Assembly: GCF_041146795.1 (NCBI RefSeq)
Contig: NC_135184.1
Location: 4,721,967-4,785,966 of the forward strand
DNA: 64,000 bases
Direction: 5' to 3'
DNA from: Maylandia zebra
Lineage: Eukaryota > Chordata > Actinopteri > Cichliformes > Cichlidae
A program made the position numbers and the translations under genes. The first letter of the stretch is position 1. Every line of letters begins with the position of its first letter. Below the pieces are notes generated by a model, which saw nothing but the letters and a program-made list of their open reading frames with translations, had not been told where the DNA came from and made no database searches. Shown here one piece after another: positions 1 through 10,127 of this stretch.

Positions 1-1160
1 ATACTTGTCTGCTCAGATGTGAAGTTACCTATTGATACAAAGTATTTCCTGTTTTCTAAGTATGTCTTGAACCAGTTTAGTACAGTTCCTGAAAGACCTG
101 CCCAGTTCTCCAGTCGTTTGAGTAATATGTTGTGGTCAACTGTATCAAATGCTGCACTGAGATCCAGTAAAACTAAGACTGACATTTTTCCACTGTCTGT
201 ATTCAGACATATGTCATTAAACACTTTGGTCAGAGCGGTTTCAGTGCTGTGGTTCTGTCTAAAACCTGACTGGAAGGCATCATAGCAGTTATTCTGTTTT
301 AAGAAGTAACTGAGCTGTTGAGAAACTGCTTTTTCGATGATCTTACTTAAAAATGGGAGATTTGAGATCGGCCTGTAGTTGTTCATTTGTGTCTTGTTAA
401 GATTGTCCTTTTTCAGTATAGGTTTTATTACAGCAGTTTTTAGTGATTCTGGAAACACACCTGATAATAAAGAAAAGTTGACGATCTGTAACAGGTCTGA
501 CTCTAAAGTCTTTGAGACCTTTTTGAAAAAACTTGTTGGCAGGACATCTAAACAGCAGGAGGAGGAGTTCAGTTGACCTAAGATGTCCTCCAGGTCTTTG
601 CTGTTAATCGGGTGAAACTGTTTCATGGTGTTTAAACAGTTTTTTGGTGGACACAGTACATATCCTGGATCTGCTGTTGATGTACCAATTGCTTGTCTAA
701 TTTTTTGGATTTTTTCTGTGAAGAATTTGGCAAAGTCATTGCAGGCCATGGTCGAATGAAGTTCAGCTGCCACTGACACAGGAGGGTTTGTTAGCCTGTC
801 AACTGTAGAAACTAAGACCCGAGCATTATGGCTGTTTTTAGTGATGATGTCAGAGAAGTAGGACCTCCTTGCACTTCTCAGTTGTAAATTATAATTGTGA
901 AGTTTCTCTTTATAGATGTCATAATGAACCTGGAGGTTTGTTTTTCTCCATCTGCGCTCAGCTTTCCTACACTCTCTTTTTTCATTTTTCACCAGTGTGG
1001 AGTTTCTCCATGGAGACTTTTTCCTTCCAGAGATAACCTTCACCTTAATGGGAGCAATAGTGTCCATTACATTTAACATGTTAGCATTGAAGCTATTGAC
1101 GAGCTCATTGACTGACCCTCTGGACAGGTCAGGTGTTAATGGGAAGACCTGGTTAAAATT
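1..1160 (-). pseudogene. LINE reverse transcriptase, N-terminal half, frameshifted from the endonuclease
   Basis: On the minus strand below about 1160 a frame open to the window edge encodes the linker and the first RT blocks of the same LINE. Recognisable pieces include a Lys/Arg-rich linker, NNYRPISNLPF, FQSGFRQNHSTETAL and [14 protein letters not shown], which carries the first catalytic Asp. The same blocks occur in the RT at 25.3-25.6 kb. It is out of frame with the endonuclease by one apparent indel near 1140-1165. The rest of the enzyme lies outside the window, so whether the element is otherwise intact cannot be seen. Confidence 0.8.
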
Positions 1161-2098
1161 GCACTACTGTGTTCAGTTATACACCGTTTTGTGATCACTG
1201 TTGTTGATATATTTATGTGGGCTGAGATTTTACTTTCAAAGAAAACACAGTAATGATCAGACACGCCCACATCAGACACAGTAACCTTTGAAATGCTCAG
1301 GCCTTTGGAGATCAGTAGGTCAAGAGTGTGTCCTCTATTATGTGTGGCCTCTGTTACATGCTGAGTCAGCCCAAAGTTGCCCAGAGTGTTACTCAGGTCT
1401 TTAGTCCCTTTGTCCTGAGGGTTGTCCACATGGATGTTAGAATCCCCAACAATAATTACACAGTCAAAATCAACACAGATCACAGACAGCAGTTCACTGA
1501 GGTCATTAAAAAAGTCTGTGCAGTATTTGGGAGGCCTGTAAACATTAAGAAACACAACTTTGGATGGGGCCTTCAGCTGTAAAGCCACATATTCAAAAGA
1601 CTGAAAACTTCCAGGAGATAGCTGCTTACATTGAAATGATTCATTAAATAAGACAGCGACCCCTCCTCCTCTCCTGCTCACCCTGGCCTCACTGATAAAA
1701 CTGTAGTTAGGAGGGGTCGTCTCGATGAGAACAGCTCCACTGTTACTTTGGTCCAACCAAGTTTCAGTTAAAAACATAAAATCAAGGCTGTGCTCAGTGA
1801 TTAAATCATTAATTAAAAATGTTTTCCCAGCTAAAGATCTAACGTTTAATAAAGCCAACTTAAGTGTTTTAGAGGCATTACTTGTCCCCTCGTGTTTGGG
1901 AGCAGTCTGTGGCACACAAGGTATGTTTACTATGTTTAAAGATCTTTTAGAGTGCAGCTCTCTGTGTTTTGACCAGGCCACATGTCTCCTTCTGTCACCT
2001 AAAAGTACAGAGATTTTAAAACCTTCTAGTAAACAGGGTCCCAGCTTCTCCTGGGAAAAGTCACCACTGCCATAATCCTCGCAGCCCGGACCCTTCAC
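1136..2098 (-). CDS. LINE AP-type endonuclease domain
   Basis: The 320-residue reading frame holds an apurinic-like endonuclease that nicks target DNA during target-primed reverse transcription. Visible family motifs, in order, are LLNVRSL (Asn about residue 85), LTETWL (Glu about 112), GGGVAVLF, YRPP, the IVGDSNIH block (Asp219, Asn221) and the terminal VSDHY motif (SDH about 280-282). All expected catalytic positions are present. The first 75 or so residues are not part of the domain. The frame ends at a stop just after the domain because of a small indel, while the RT continues in another frame towards position 1. The true start is uncertain. Confidence 0.85.
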   Translation of the reverse strand: MKGPGCEDYGSGDFSQEKLGPCLLEGFKISVLLGDRRRHVAWSKHRELHSKRSLNIVNIPCVPQTAPKHEGTSNASKTLKLALLNVRSLAGKTFLINDLITEHSLDFMFLTETWLDQSNSGAVLIETTPPNYSFISEARVSRRGGGVAVLFNESFQCKQLSPGSFQSFEYVALQLKAPSKVVFLNVYRPPKYCTDFFNDLSELLSVICVDFDCVIIVGDSNIHVDNPQDKGTKDLSNTLGNFGLTQHVTEATHNRGHTLDLLISKGLSISKVTVSDVGVSDHYCVFFESKISAHINISTTVITKRCITEHSSAILTRSSH

Positions 2099-2140
2099 AC
2101 ATCACACATCAGACTGCGGAGACAGAGCATGAAGGTGGTA

Positions 2141-2463
2141 AGAAGGAACTAAGGGGGGCGAGGCTGGGCAATGTGACTTCGATTGCTCTGTTGAGGGTGG
2201 GGCTTGATGGCGAACAGTGACTTACAAGTCACTGTTTTTAGTTTACTCCGGGATGGGGCTGGATATCGGGCGTCCTGCACCACCCATCCGATCGGGAGCA
2301 TAGCGGAGCCATTTCTGCACTGCTTGGGCGAAGGCAAACTCAGAAACTGCATTTACCCCCACCTGCTGAGTCAGGCCATCTAGGGCAAAAACAAATAAGC
2401 AAAAAAATAAAGAGAAAAAAAAGAGAGGCCCAATTAGAGCTTAAATATGAACAACCTCTTGTA
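2141..2463. other. No gene recognised; possible LINE 5' leader
   Basis: This is a GC-richer stretch than its surroundings, directly upstream of the minus-strand LINE frame. Short open frames exist but none resembles a known protein. It may be the element's 5' untranslated region. Confidence 0.4.
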
Positions 2464-2479
2464 AAAAAAACAGGGAGAA

Positions 2480-2737
2480 TACTTTGGGATATATTATACA
2501 TTTGTTTATATTATTTTTTTTTTCTCTTTCTTTCCCTTTTTCCTTTTTTTTTTTCCTTTCTTTTATTTCACAGCCGAAGATACATTTTTGGACTCATTTC
2601 ACAGCTTAAATGTACTACTTAACCTCAATGTACAGATCATCTGTAATCCTTCTCTTTTCTTTCTGTCTATATGTATAATATATATGTTGATGTTTATGTG
2701 TACAAAAGGAAACCTCTTAATAAAAAAGACATTGTTT
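2480..2737 (+). mobile_element. Short A-tailed retroposed insert with 16-bp target duplication
   Basis: The 16-bp sequence AAAAAAACAGGGAGAA is found at 2464-2479 and again at 2738-2753. The 258 bp between start with an AT- and pyrimidine-rich stretch and end with AATAAA-like signals just before an A run. This layout fits target-primed insertion of a 5'-truncated retroposon on the plus strand. The parent element is not recognised. Confidence 0.55.
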
Positions 2738-2764
2738 AAAAAAACAGGGAGAAAGCCTATAAAC

Positions 2765-3204
2765 CCGCGTTCCCCAACCCCCGGGCCACGGACCGGTAAC
2801 AGAGGCCCGGATGTGAAATTTATGAATAGGGTTTAGGGTTAGTTTTTTTTTTTTAATCGTTAACTCTGTTACCCTGGGTCTTTTCCCGTGTTATAGTTGT
2901 GTCTCTTATTTTGAAAGAAATATTTACAGGTTACCATAGTGACCAGAGAGCATTAAGGGGCGGAGAGGATGATGTTACTCTCAATGTTGTTGGCGCATTT
3001 CAGGAGGACGCTGCTAATAAAGTTGCGCAATTTTACTGTGAATTTGCTGAATTTTATTATTATATTTACAAAATACCACAGTTTTTGTCTTGGTCATATC
3101 ATTTTAATTTGTTGTATTTATCCACGACAACATGAAGGCCGGTCTGTGAAAATATTGTCTGACATTAAACCAGTACGTGGCACAAAAAAGGTTGGGGACC
3201 GCTG
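2765..3204. mobile_element. Non-autonomous hAT (Charlie-like) element
   Basis: Imperfect terminal inverted repeats (left CCGCGTTCCCCAACC, right reading inward CAGCGGTCCCCAACC) bound 440 bp. A perfect 8-bp target duplication, CTATAAAC, lies at 2757-2764 and 3205-3212. TIRs containing GGTCCCCAACC with 8-bp duplications are typical of Charlie-type hAT elements. No transposase is encoded. Confidence 0.85.
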
Positions 3205-3212
3205 CTATAAAC

Positions 3213-4188
3213 TAGTAGGCTGATTAACATGAAAGTCACAAGGCTGAAATCAGCAAGCTACTGCCTCACTTTGTTCACCGGTGTGCTATATTTCATGATC
3301 TGCTTGGCTGCAGGACTAAACATGGGGCCTGAAATTACACACATTGTCCTAAGCATTTTCCTGTATCCCTCAACGAGGACTGGGCTAAGGTAGAAATAAG
3401 TCTGCCAAATTTATTTATTTTTTGCTTCCAAGGTGCCACACTACTTTGTTTTGTTCGCAGTCATAGTTTCCGGTCTTTCAATATTCTTTGGAGAGTCCCA
3501 AGTACTAAAACCCTGGTGATAGCAGTCCTTTAAGAGGGTCAAGAACCCACTAATGATCATGTATCTCATCACATGAAAGGTGACTTTATCAAGGTGTGAA
3601 AAAGGGTGTGTCATTATCAGCAGAGGTTTCAGGTGAAACCATTGTGAGACCTTGCCTCACCCTATTATGTTACCTATTGAGATCAGCTAACGTGAGATGT
3701 TGGTGGGCTTTAAGGTGCCTGTGAAGAGACTTCAAGAAACTCTGAGTGTTATTAGCTGAAAGCTCAGCATTTGCGGCTTGGCTTGTCCAAAGAAATTTTT
3801 GGTTGTCACTCCAATTCAGCGGTCCCAAATACATAATTAAACTGTCAAGCTGAATCATGAAAAATGCCAGTGTGATGGACATAACTAGAATTTTTTTTAC
3901 CAACAAGGTGATTCCCACAGAGCTATTAGCTGCAAATTTGGCACGTCTTAGCATTGTGTGCCAGGTATCCTTAAAAAAAAGGGAAGAAACTGAACAAATG
4001 GAGGACAAAAGAAGTGGAAGACCTAAAACACTATCTCCAGGTTAACAGGACATAAAAGTCATGTTCTCAAGAAAGAGGCAAAAAATCTAGCAAAGACCTG
4101 ACACAGGAAATGACAGATGCATGTAGCACTTCAATTGATCCACTCTATTGGTTCACTGAAGGCTCATAAAACTACAATAAACAATAAA
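3213..4188. other. No gene supported; old repeat remnants
   Basis: A stretch around 3520-3680 resembles sequences near 11.05-11.18 and 12.04-12.12 kb, 30.95-31.1 kb and 35.5-35.6 kb (a GTGTGAAAAA block, a CATTATCA block and a 'cctcaccc' block), so it is an old dispersed repeat of unknown class. Sequence at about 3850-4130 has the look of a decayed Tc1/mariner-type coding region, but stops in every frame prevent a firm call. Confidence 0.35.
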
Positions 4189-4194
4189 ACTTAC

Positions 4195-5377
4195 CAAAGA
4201 TGCACTTGCAGAGCACTGTCTCTTTAAATGCCCTTTTTTGCTTGGTCTGGTCCTTATTTTTTCTCCCAGTCCAGTTAAGTCCAGAGGCCAGCTCATTTGT
4301 AATGGCATAGGCTAGTATACGACGGACTCGCACCTCCAGTGTGGTCCCTCCAATCAAAGAAAAGCGTCTCACCTATCAAAATATTTTCAAAAATTGAATT
4401 ATTGTGACTTATGTTTTAAATGTGTATGAATATGCTTGTGAGTTGATATGAAATAATTGAAAGAGACAATGTTTTTTTTTCCCAATGCTTAATTTTCCAG
4501 AGATAATAGGAAATATTTTGGTTAATTCCTATTTGTTGGATCTTCCGATGATAGCATGTTGATGTATATTCAAGCAGGACATACAGCAGCAGGCAATTTT
4601 AAGAAGTTGAACCAAATTGGACAATTTATAAAGTTCTGAGTTACAAAAGTTACATAAGCTTTAAGTACCTACCATTGTTTTATTTGCTTCCGGTAACTGC
4701 AGAGTTGCCTCTGCATTGTTCAGCTCATCCATATTATGTAAAGGCAAATCCAGAGGCAAAACGCCAGCATCAACAGGTTCATTGCTGCAGGATTGACGGA
4801 AGGCTCTGAACTCCTCACGGAGGTCCCTGACTTCTCTGGTCAGCTCTGTCACCATAGTTAGCAGTTTTTGGAAGGCTGCATCTGTTAAGAAGAACAATAA
4901 AACTGGCTTGTGATAAACCAAATCAGCATTGTGATGAGAAAAAAACAACTATATCCATAAGTTATGGTTTCACATTTTGATTTCAAGTTTAAGTAGTTCA
5001 ATCAGGTCAAACTGTTTACAAGTTTATCCCTTTTGCATGTAGATGAAATCCTATGTAAAATTTCAAAGTACCACATTTTAGAATTTGCCTTTTAAAAGTT
5101 GACTCACAGAGTCTCTGGAATCTAAAAAATCAAAATAAGATGATATTTAATAACATAAATTAGTGTTTCGATGGTAAAATTACAATGAAATTGTGATGAA
5201 ACTAATTTAATCAAAGCATACTTTCATTATTCAACGCAGACTCTATTTGCTGGGGAGGTTGTATAGTTGTGTAGGTTGGTGTGTTGGGCTGGAGCGGTGA
5301 AAGGAGCCGGTAGCTGGCCAGGGCATCGTGATGGTTGCTAGTAGTGGGTTGGGAGGCAGACTGCAAACTGGTGGAGG
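4195..5377 (-). CDS. Three-exon gene fragment with a DUF4806-like C-terminal domain
   Basis: Three minus-strand exons splice in frame. They are 5377-5222 (Pro/Thr/Ser/Gln-rich, after a pyrimidine-rich acceptor), 4881-4673 (a heptad-like helix with LLTMVTELTREVRDLREEF, then an acidic segment with LPLHNMDEL) and 4372-4195 (LIGGTTLEVRVRRIL, TNELASGLNWTG and a Lys-rich AFKETVL block). Donors are GTATGC, GTAGGT and GTAAGT, and the phases agree across both junctions (1 and 0). The last exon matches what I know of DUF4806 domains: a conserved GG, a helix, then a 'LNWTGR..K..F' core. These occur in fish multicopy genes that may be transposon-linked. Function is unknown. The first and last exons are not found, so this is a partial gene or a relic. 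Confidence 0.6.
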
Positions 5378-5519
5378 CTGTTCAGAAAAATGTTTAAAAA
5401 ATAAAAGCTTACATAAAATTTATCTACAAAGGTTCATTTCCTCACACACACTAAACATTACAATATACTATACCTGGGGGATTCGGTCATCTACAGAGGA
5501 ATTTCCTATTTGAAGACTT

Positions 5520-6295
5520 TTTGTCAGGTTTCAGAGCCCATCACAGTACAGAGATGGCTTTAGTGAAGGTCTCAAATGATCTTCTTTCGTCCCTGACAGT
5601 GGACTCATGTCCTGCTACACCTCAGTGCAGCATTCAATACTATTGGCCATAGTATTTTATTACAGTGATTAGAACATGCTGTAGTTATTTAACTTACTTA
5701 AACAGCTACAGCGCTTCAGTGTTTTGAATTCTCTCTCTCTAATAGACTCCAATTTGTTCGTGTAAATGGAGAGTTCCACAGGGTTCTGTGCTAGGGCCAA
5801 TTCTGTTTACATGCTTCCTATAGGCAATATCATTAGAAGGCAAAGATGGCATAACGCACACCAATTTGTTAAACTGCAGGAATGTGTTAAAGACATGAAG
5901 ACCTAGATGGCCTTGCATTTTCTGCTGCTCAGTTCATATAAAACTGAGGTTATTGTACTTGCCCCTTAAAAATCTTAGGAATATGGTACCAAACCAGATT
6001 ATTACTGTGGATGGTATTACCTTGCCCTCTAGTTGCACTGAGGAATCTTGAAGGTATTTTCAAAGAGTATATGTCCTTCAATGTGCATATTAATCAAATA
6101 TTAGGGCTGGATTGCGTGACCCTTCATACTGCCTTAAGATATTCTGCAATATGCAGTTAGGCTACCGGGGGTTTCCATGATGCACGTTCTTTTTCACTCA
6201 CTGTATTGTTGTGGAGTCTTTATCTTACAATATATACCACCTTGAGGCAACAGTTACTATGATTTGGCGCTAAATAAATAAAACTGAATTCATTT
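5520..6295 (+). mobile_element. Degraded L2-type LINE 3' part
   Basis: Scattered RT-like words in shifting frames (a 'GEFHRVLC.GQF' version of the GVPQGSVLGP block near 5770-5810 and 'KTEVIVLAP' near 5940-5965) lead into a tail with GATTTGGCGCTAAATAAA near 6265, which is the common 3' end of fish L2 elements. Many stops and indels show an old copy. Confidence 0.6.
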
Positions 6296-7177
6296 GTTTT
6301 TTCTTGGTCGTTGTATGTATGCCATAGGGCCTCTATTGTCTTAATTAAATTACATAGTATCAATTAAATATATCTTTAGACATTATTTATTAGTTTAATG
6401 ATTTGAATTTGTTACAAAGTTTAATTTTCAGCTAACTCCAAGTCTGCCAGAGTTTTTTTTTTTAAGGGTAAAGAAAGTTATCATAGCAACTATCAACTAA
6501 AACACAGAAGCTGCAGATACTGTGATCACAAGTTTGTACTTTGAAGCTAAATTTGAGGCTGATCGAGTTAACTTCAAGTTCAAACCTGGGTTTTCAGTAT
6601 TATGAAGGTCATTCACATACGCTGGTATGGTAACTTGTGGAACTAATCCAGGCCTACAGACCAATCCCTTCTTTGGTCTACAGATGGTAAGAGGGTTCCA
6701 AGTTGTGATCTCCCATAAAGTCTGCTACAGCTTATCCTTGTATTTTTACATGCTGTGTGAAATGTGCCATTTCAGCTGGCTACATAATTATAACCTTCAT
6801 TTCCCAAATTCAATATGTAATAAGTTCTTAGTAACTAATAAATGGGTAAAGTACAATAAGCCCAAAAAACAGATTTTTATGAAGATGCAATTTTCTACAT
6901 ACAATTTTTTTATAGCTGTGTGCCTCAAAATTATAAATGGAAAAAGAAAATTGTCACAGAATCCTTTTGAAGCTCTCGAAATTTATTGCTAGTATGTTTA
7001 TAGCTTCATTTTTGAGATGCAATCATTTTAAATGCATTAACAGCATTAAAAACTAAAACAAAATGTACATGTGAAACATTTGCAAAGTTACAATATATCA
7101 AAATAAACAATTTTCAACAGTAATCAAAGTTTTAAGTGTCAGGGAAACTTGTATACAGAGAAGCATGAAGTCAAATT
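6296..7177. other. No gene seen
   Basis: AT-rich non-coding sequence downstream of the minus-strand piggyBac gene. It probably includes that gene's 3' untranslated region; a minus-strand AATAAA lies near 6980. A plus-strand frame at 6627-6992 has no recognisable domain. Confidence 0.5.
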
Positions 7178-9187
7178 TTAATTTTCAGTACCCTTTAAGG
7201 AGTTGTGATACAGCTTGTGACAGTTCCTGTCAACGATAACACACAGAGCCACTCTACATGCCTCACACATGAACGGAGTGCACTTCCGACACAGTTTGCA
7301 CTTCCTTCGCCCCTTTGAGGCTTTATTATGGCCAGATGCCCCTTCAACAATGGCAACAGGGATGTGCTGATACCTCTCTGGGACCAATTGTAGGGGAACC
7401 TCACAGAGCTCAGTTATCAGCTGTTCCAGGAAGGCCTGGTGCTTCACAGGCTGCTCCTCCAGTCTGCCACACAGCTCCTTGCTGATTAAGTAGCTGTTTG
7501 TTACAGCAATGTCAATGAAATGATATAGCACCCTCACATACCACGCCCTGCTCTTTCTCCATGAGGAATAGTAGCCAATCAGCTGGTCTGACAGGTCAGC
7601 TCCCACCATATAGCTGTTGTAGTCTTTCACAGCCGATGGCACCGGCACCTCGACTACTCTGCGTTTTCCACCAACCTTACACATCCTTTTCAGAGTGTCC
7701 CCTGAGAAGGCAGTGTGCATGGTGGAGCACACACTCACCTCCCTTGTGTCCATCCACTTGATGAAAATGAGGGCTCCCTCTCTGATCCACCTGACTGTCC
7801 CTCTTGGAGATTCTTTGGTCAAGGAATTATCTTTGGTTTTTGGGGTGCCGATTCTCGTGTCCCGAAATGTGCCGCATGCTCCGAACCCCAGGTCGTGAAG
7901 GTGGCGGAACAGTGCTGGGCTGGTATAAAACTTATCACAGTAAATGTGATATCCAGATCCCAGGCAGTTTTTGTTGACGAGAGACACCACTGCATCAAAT
8001 GACAGGCCCCTCCCGGTTGCCAGAGTGGACTTCCTTGTATAAACCTTGAAGTCAAAAATGTACCCCGTGTTGTCAGACAACACAAAAAATTTTATCCACC
8101 TCTTTTTTTGCTTCATGTTTTTCTTTAGGGCAGTTTTGGCTTTGGTCGGTACCATGCGCTCATCCACAGAGAGGTTTTTCTGGGGATGGTACACCGCTTT
8201 GCAAGCTAACCGCAAACTGTCATACAGGGGGCGTATTCTGTGCAGGCAGTCATAATCATCGGTGCCTTTTTTGCGGTCGTTGAGTTCATCTTCAGCAGGG
8301 TCACTCATATGAATGTTCCAGGTGATGAGGAGGAACCGGGTTCTCGACATTACCTTGCTAGGATACGGCGCATAAAAGATGGAACTGACACGCCAAAAAT
8401 TCCTGATATTTGGCAGCTTCAGAATCCACATGTACAGTGTCAGGCCAATGTAGCGATAGAGTTCAGCCTCTGTGAGCTCAGCCCATTTGAACTTTTTACC
8501 TGCAGCAATATTTTTTGCTGCATTTTTGTTTGTGTTTGCACACAGTGTTTTGACAGCGGCCCAGTTAAAATACATCTTGAAGAGCTTAGATGGAGATGGA
8601 TTGGTCAGATACTCTGAAAGAGGTAGTTGGATACCTGGCGTTCTCGTGGGCAGGAAATGTGGCAGGGGGTGTGGCAAGTTGTCGGGGTCCTTTTCACTTT
8701 TCCAGGCAGCTGCATCACCAGAGAGTGGCTCTGACCTAGAGCGCTTGGCTTTGTTTGCTGAAGGCCAACTCCTCTGACTCCTTAATCTTCTTCTGCCTCC
8801 AACCAGAGTAGTGGCGGCTTCGGTTTCTTCTTCTTCTTCTTCCTCCTCCTCATAATCATCATCACTTCACACAAAGAAGTTGCACAATGTTAGAAGAATT
8901 CACCATGAGAATAATATAATGATGTATATTTAATGCTGCATAGTTATTTTCTCTAACTCAGAAACAAACAATATTTCATAAATGTATACGTACGTGTCAT
9001 AGTATGGATACATTTCTTCACTCAAGTCAGTTTCATCATCACTATCAGCAGAGTCCAGCCCAGAGGAGTGGACAGAAAACCCATCTTCGTCCGGCACTGT
9101 TACAGAGTCAGAATCTTCGTGTTTGAGGGGTCCATTTTCTTCTAGTTTGATAATATCGTGTGTGTCCGGACCTGTGGGAGAGCGCAA
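7178..9187 (-). CDS. piggyBac-type transposase, complete, one intron
   Basis: Exons 9187-8994 and 8864-7178 join in frame (donor GTACGT, acceptor GAAG, 129-bp intron) to give about 626 residues, the usual length of PGBD4-like transposases, which cut and paste DNA at TTAA. The N-terminus is acidic (a Glu run at the start of exon 2). The DDE_Tnp_1_7 core follows with all three catalytic aspartates in context: SVDERMVP (Asp about 299), YCDKFYTSP (about 375) and GADLSDQL (about 488). A C-terminal Cys/His motif (CKLCRKC, CEAC, CHKLYH) closes the protein. No stop or frameshift was seen. The ATG overlaps a good splice acceptor (pyrimidine tract, CAG at 9174-9172), so the first exon may instead start at 9171 and be spliced to the ZNF exon upstream. 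Flanking TIRs were not convincingly found; the element may be immobile or domesticated. Confidence 0.9.
8865..8993 (-). other. piggyBac intron
   Basis: This 129-bp intron is bounded on the minus strand by GTACGT and a 'TGTGTGAAG' acceptor. Splicing restores the frame (Thr codon split 2+1) into an Asp/Glu-rich segment. Confidence 0.75.
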
Positions 9188-9501
9188 AAAGTCTGTGGTG
9201 AGTGTGGGCTGTATATTTCTAATGCTTTCTAAGGTCTGCTTGGGTCCCGATGATGTAAATTTTTGTCATAACACAATAAGCAGAAGGGGCCGTGCCTGCT
9301 GGCTCATTATTTTGTTAAAACCGTATAAGTGTAGTCAGTATATTTCACACACTGTTGTAAACAGTGAAAAAGCGTTCTCGGGTTAAGGTGAGCCTGACTA
9401 TGAGCCTGGGCTCAACCAAGAGGTAAATGCACTATATATCCACTACACGATCCTACATCAATCATATTTTCCCTATTAAGACTGTTTTAAGTTTTATATA
9501 C

Positions 9502-9763
9502 CTGTGCAGTGCAAGTCTTCCTCACGTTTCCAAATGTTATCCAGGACTCTGAACCGCTCTTTCCCGGTCCAGACGAAGATTTCTTCAGACTCCTGCTTCA
9601 CTATAACCTTCGCTATTTCCTGACCGGTGCAGACTTCCTCCTGTTCCTCTTTAATCTGTGGTTCTGGACCATCCTCGCTCAGACCAAAGTTCCTCTCCTG
9701 GTTATGGACCTGCGGGTCATTCAGACTCTCCTCTTCCTCACACTTCATATTGCTGTAGGGGAT
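9502..9763 (-). CDS. Gene D acidic N-terminal ZNF exon
   Basis: This exon carries the acidic leader typical of fish C2H2 genes: a Cys/Glu-rich start, QERNFGLSEDG, PEPQIKEEQEEV, VIVKQE, FVWTGKERFRVLDNIWK. The acceptor (TTTAAG) precedes 9763 and the donor is GTATAT after 9502; entry phase is 0 and exit phase 1. It can start translation at the ATG at 9748. It is nearly identical to the exon at 33270-33534 on the other strand. Gene D's own first exon (about 12.8 kb) has lost its ATG and carries an in-frame stop. No finger exon follows; instead the piggyBac gene lies 330 bp downstream with a phase-1 acceptor. The exon's normal role in the family (possibly protein contacts) is unknown. Confidence 0.7.
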
Positions 9764-9772
9764 CTTAAATGA

Positions 9773-10127
9773 TAAGGGGACATAACAAGAAGGTTACTAA
9801 TATGATGACAGATGTGAAGGCACATCTGAGCAAATATATTCTAGCAAGTCTGTACACTGTGAGCATGTTGCTCACAACTTTATTAGTGCAAAAAAAAAAA
9901 AAAAAAAACCCATCAATGTATTTTCACTTAAACAAGCAGCTGTTTTTATGTGCGTTAAAGTTATATAAAAATTTAACAGTGCAAATGCAAATTCCTTGCT
10001 GACAGTTTCACCAAAAGGCATTTCCAGTGGAAATTAGCCGACATATCCTCAGCATAACCATGTATAATATCCACAAAACGCAAAAAGAGGTTATACAGAC
10101 ACAATACGGTAATATTATGTTCAAGTA
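9773..10127. other. Intron-like sequence of gene D, no gene
   Basis: The first 120 bp are paralogous, inverted, to the sequence just upstream of 33270. A poly-A run lies at about 9891-9908. Confidence 0.5.

Larger units (their letters stand above)
1..2140 (-). mobile_element. L2-type LINE, endonuclease plus reverse transcriptase, cut by window edge
   Basis: A non-LTR retrotransposon reads on the minus strand from about 2.1 kb to the left edge. Its upstream part encodes an AP-like endonuclease and its downstream part the N-terminal half of a reverse transcriptase. The RT catalytic YADD box and the 3' tail would lie beyond position 1. Apart from one frameshift near 1140-1165, the two parts read openly over about 2 kb, so this is a fairly young copy. 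The motifs resemble the L2/Maui group of fish, and a second copy of a related element is at 24.8-26.9 kb. The 5' limit is not fixed; the GC-richer stretch to about 2.4 kb may be 5' leader. Confidence 0.85.

Noticed and set aside
3850-4130. Tc1/mariner-like coding remnant
   Set aside because: Only vague resemblance, with stops in all frames and no terminal repeats.
6627-6992. 121-codon open frame
   Set aside because: AT-rich, no recognisable family and no splice context.
7561-8777. Several plus-strand open frames of 66-125 codons
   Set aside because: They lie opposite the piggyBac exon and are shadows of its codon pattern; none has a recognisable domain.
9380-9386. GGGTTAA as right end of the piggyBac element
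   Set aside because: Fits the expected end, but no TTAACCC partner was found on the other side, so the boundary cannot be claimed.
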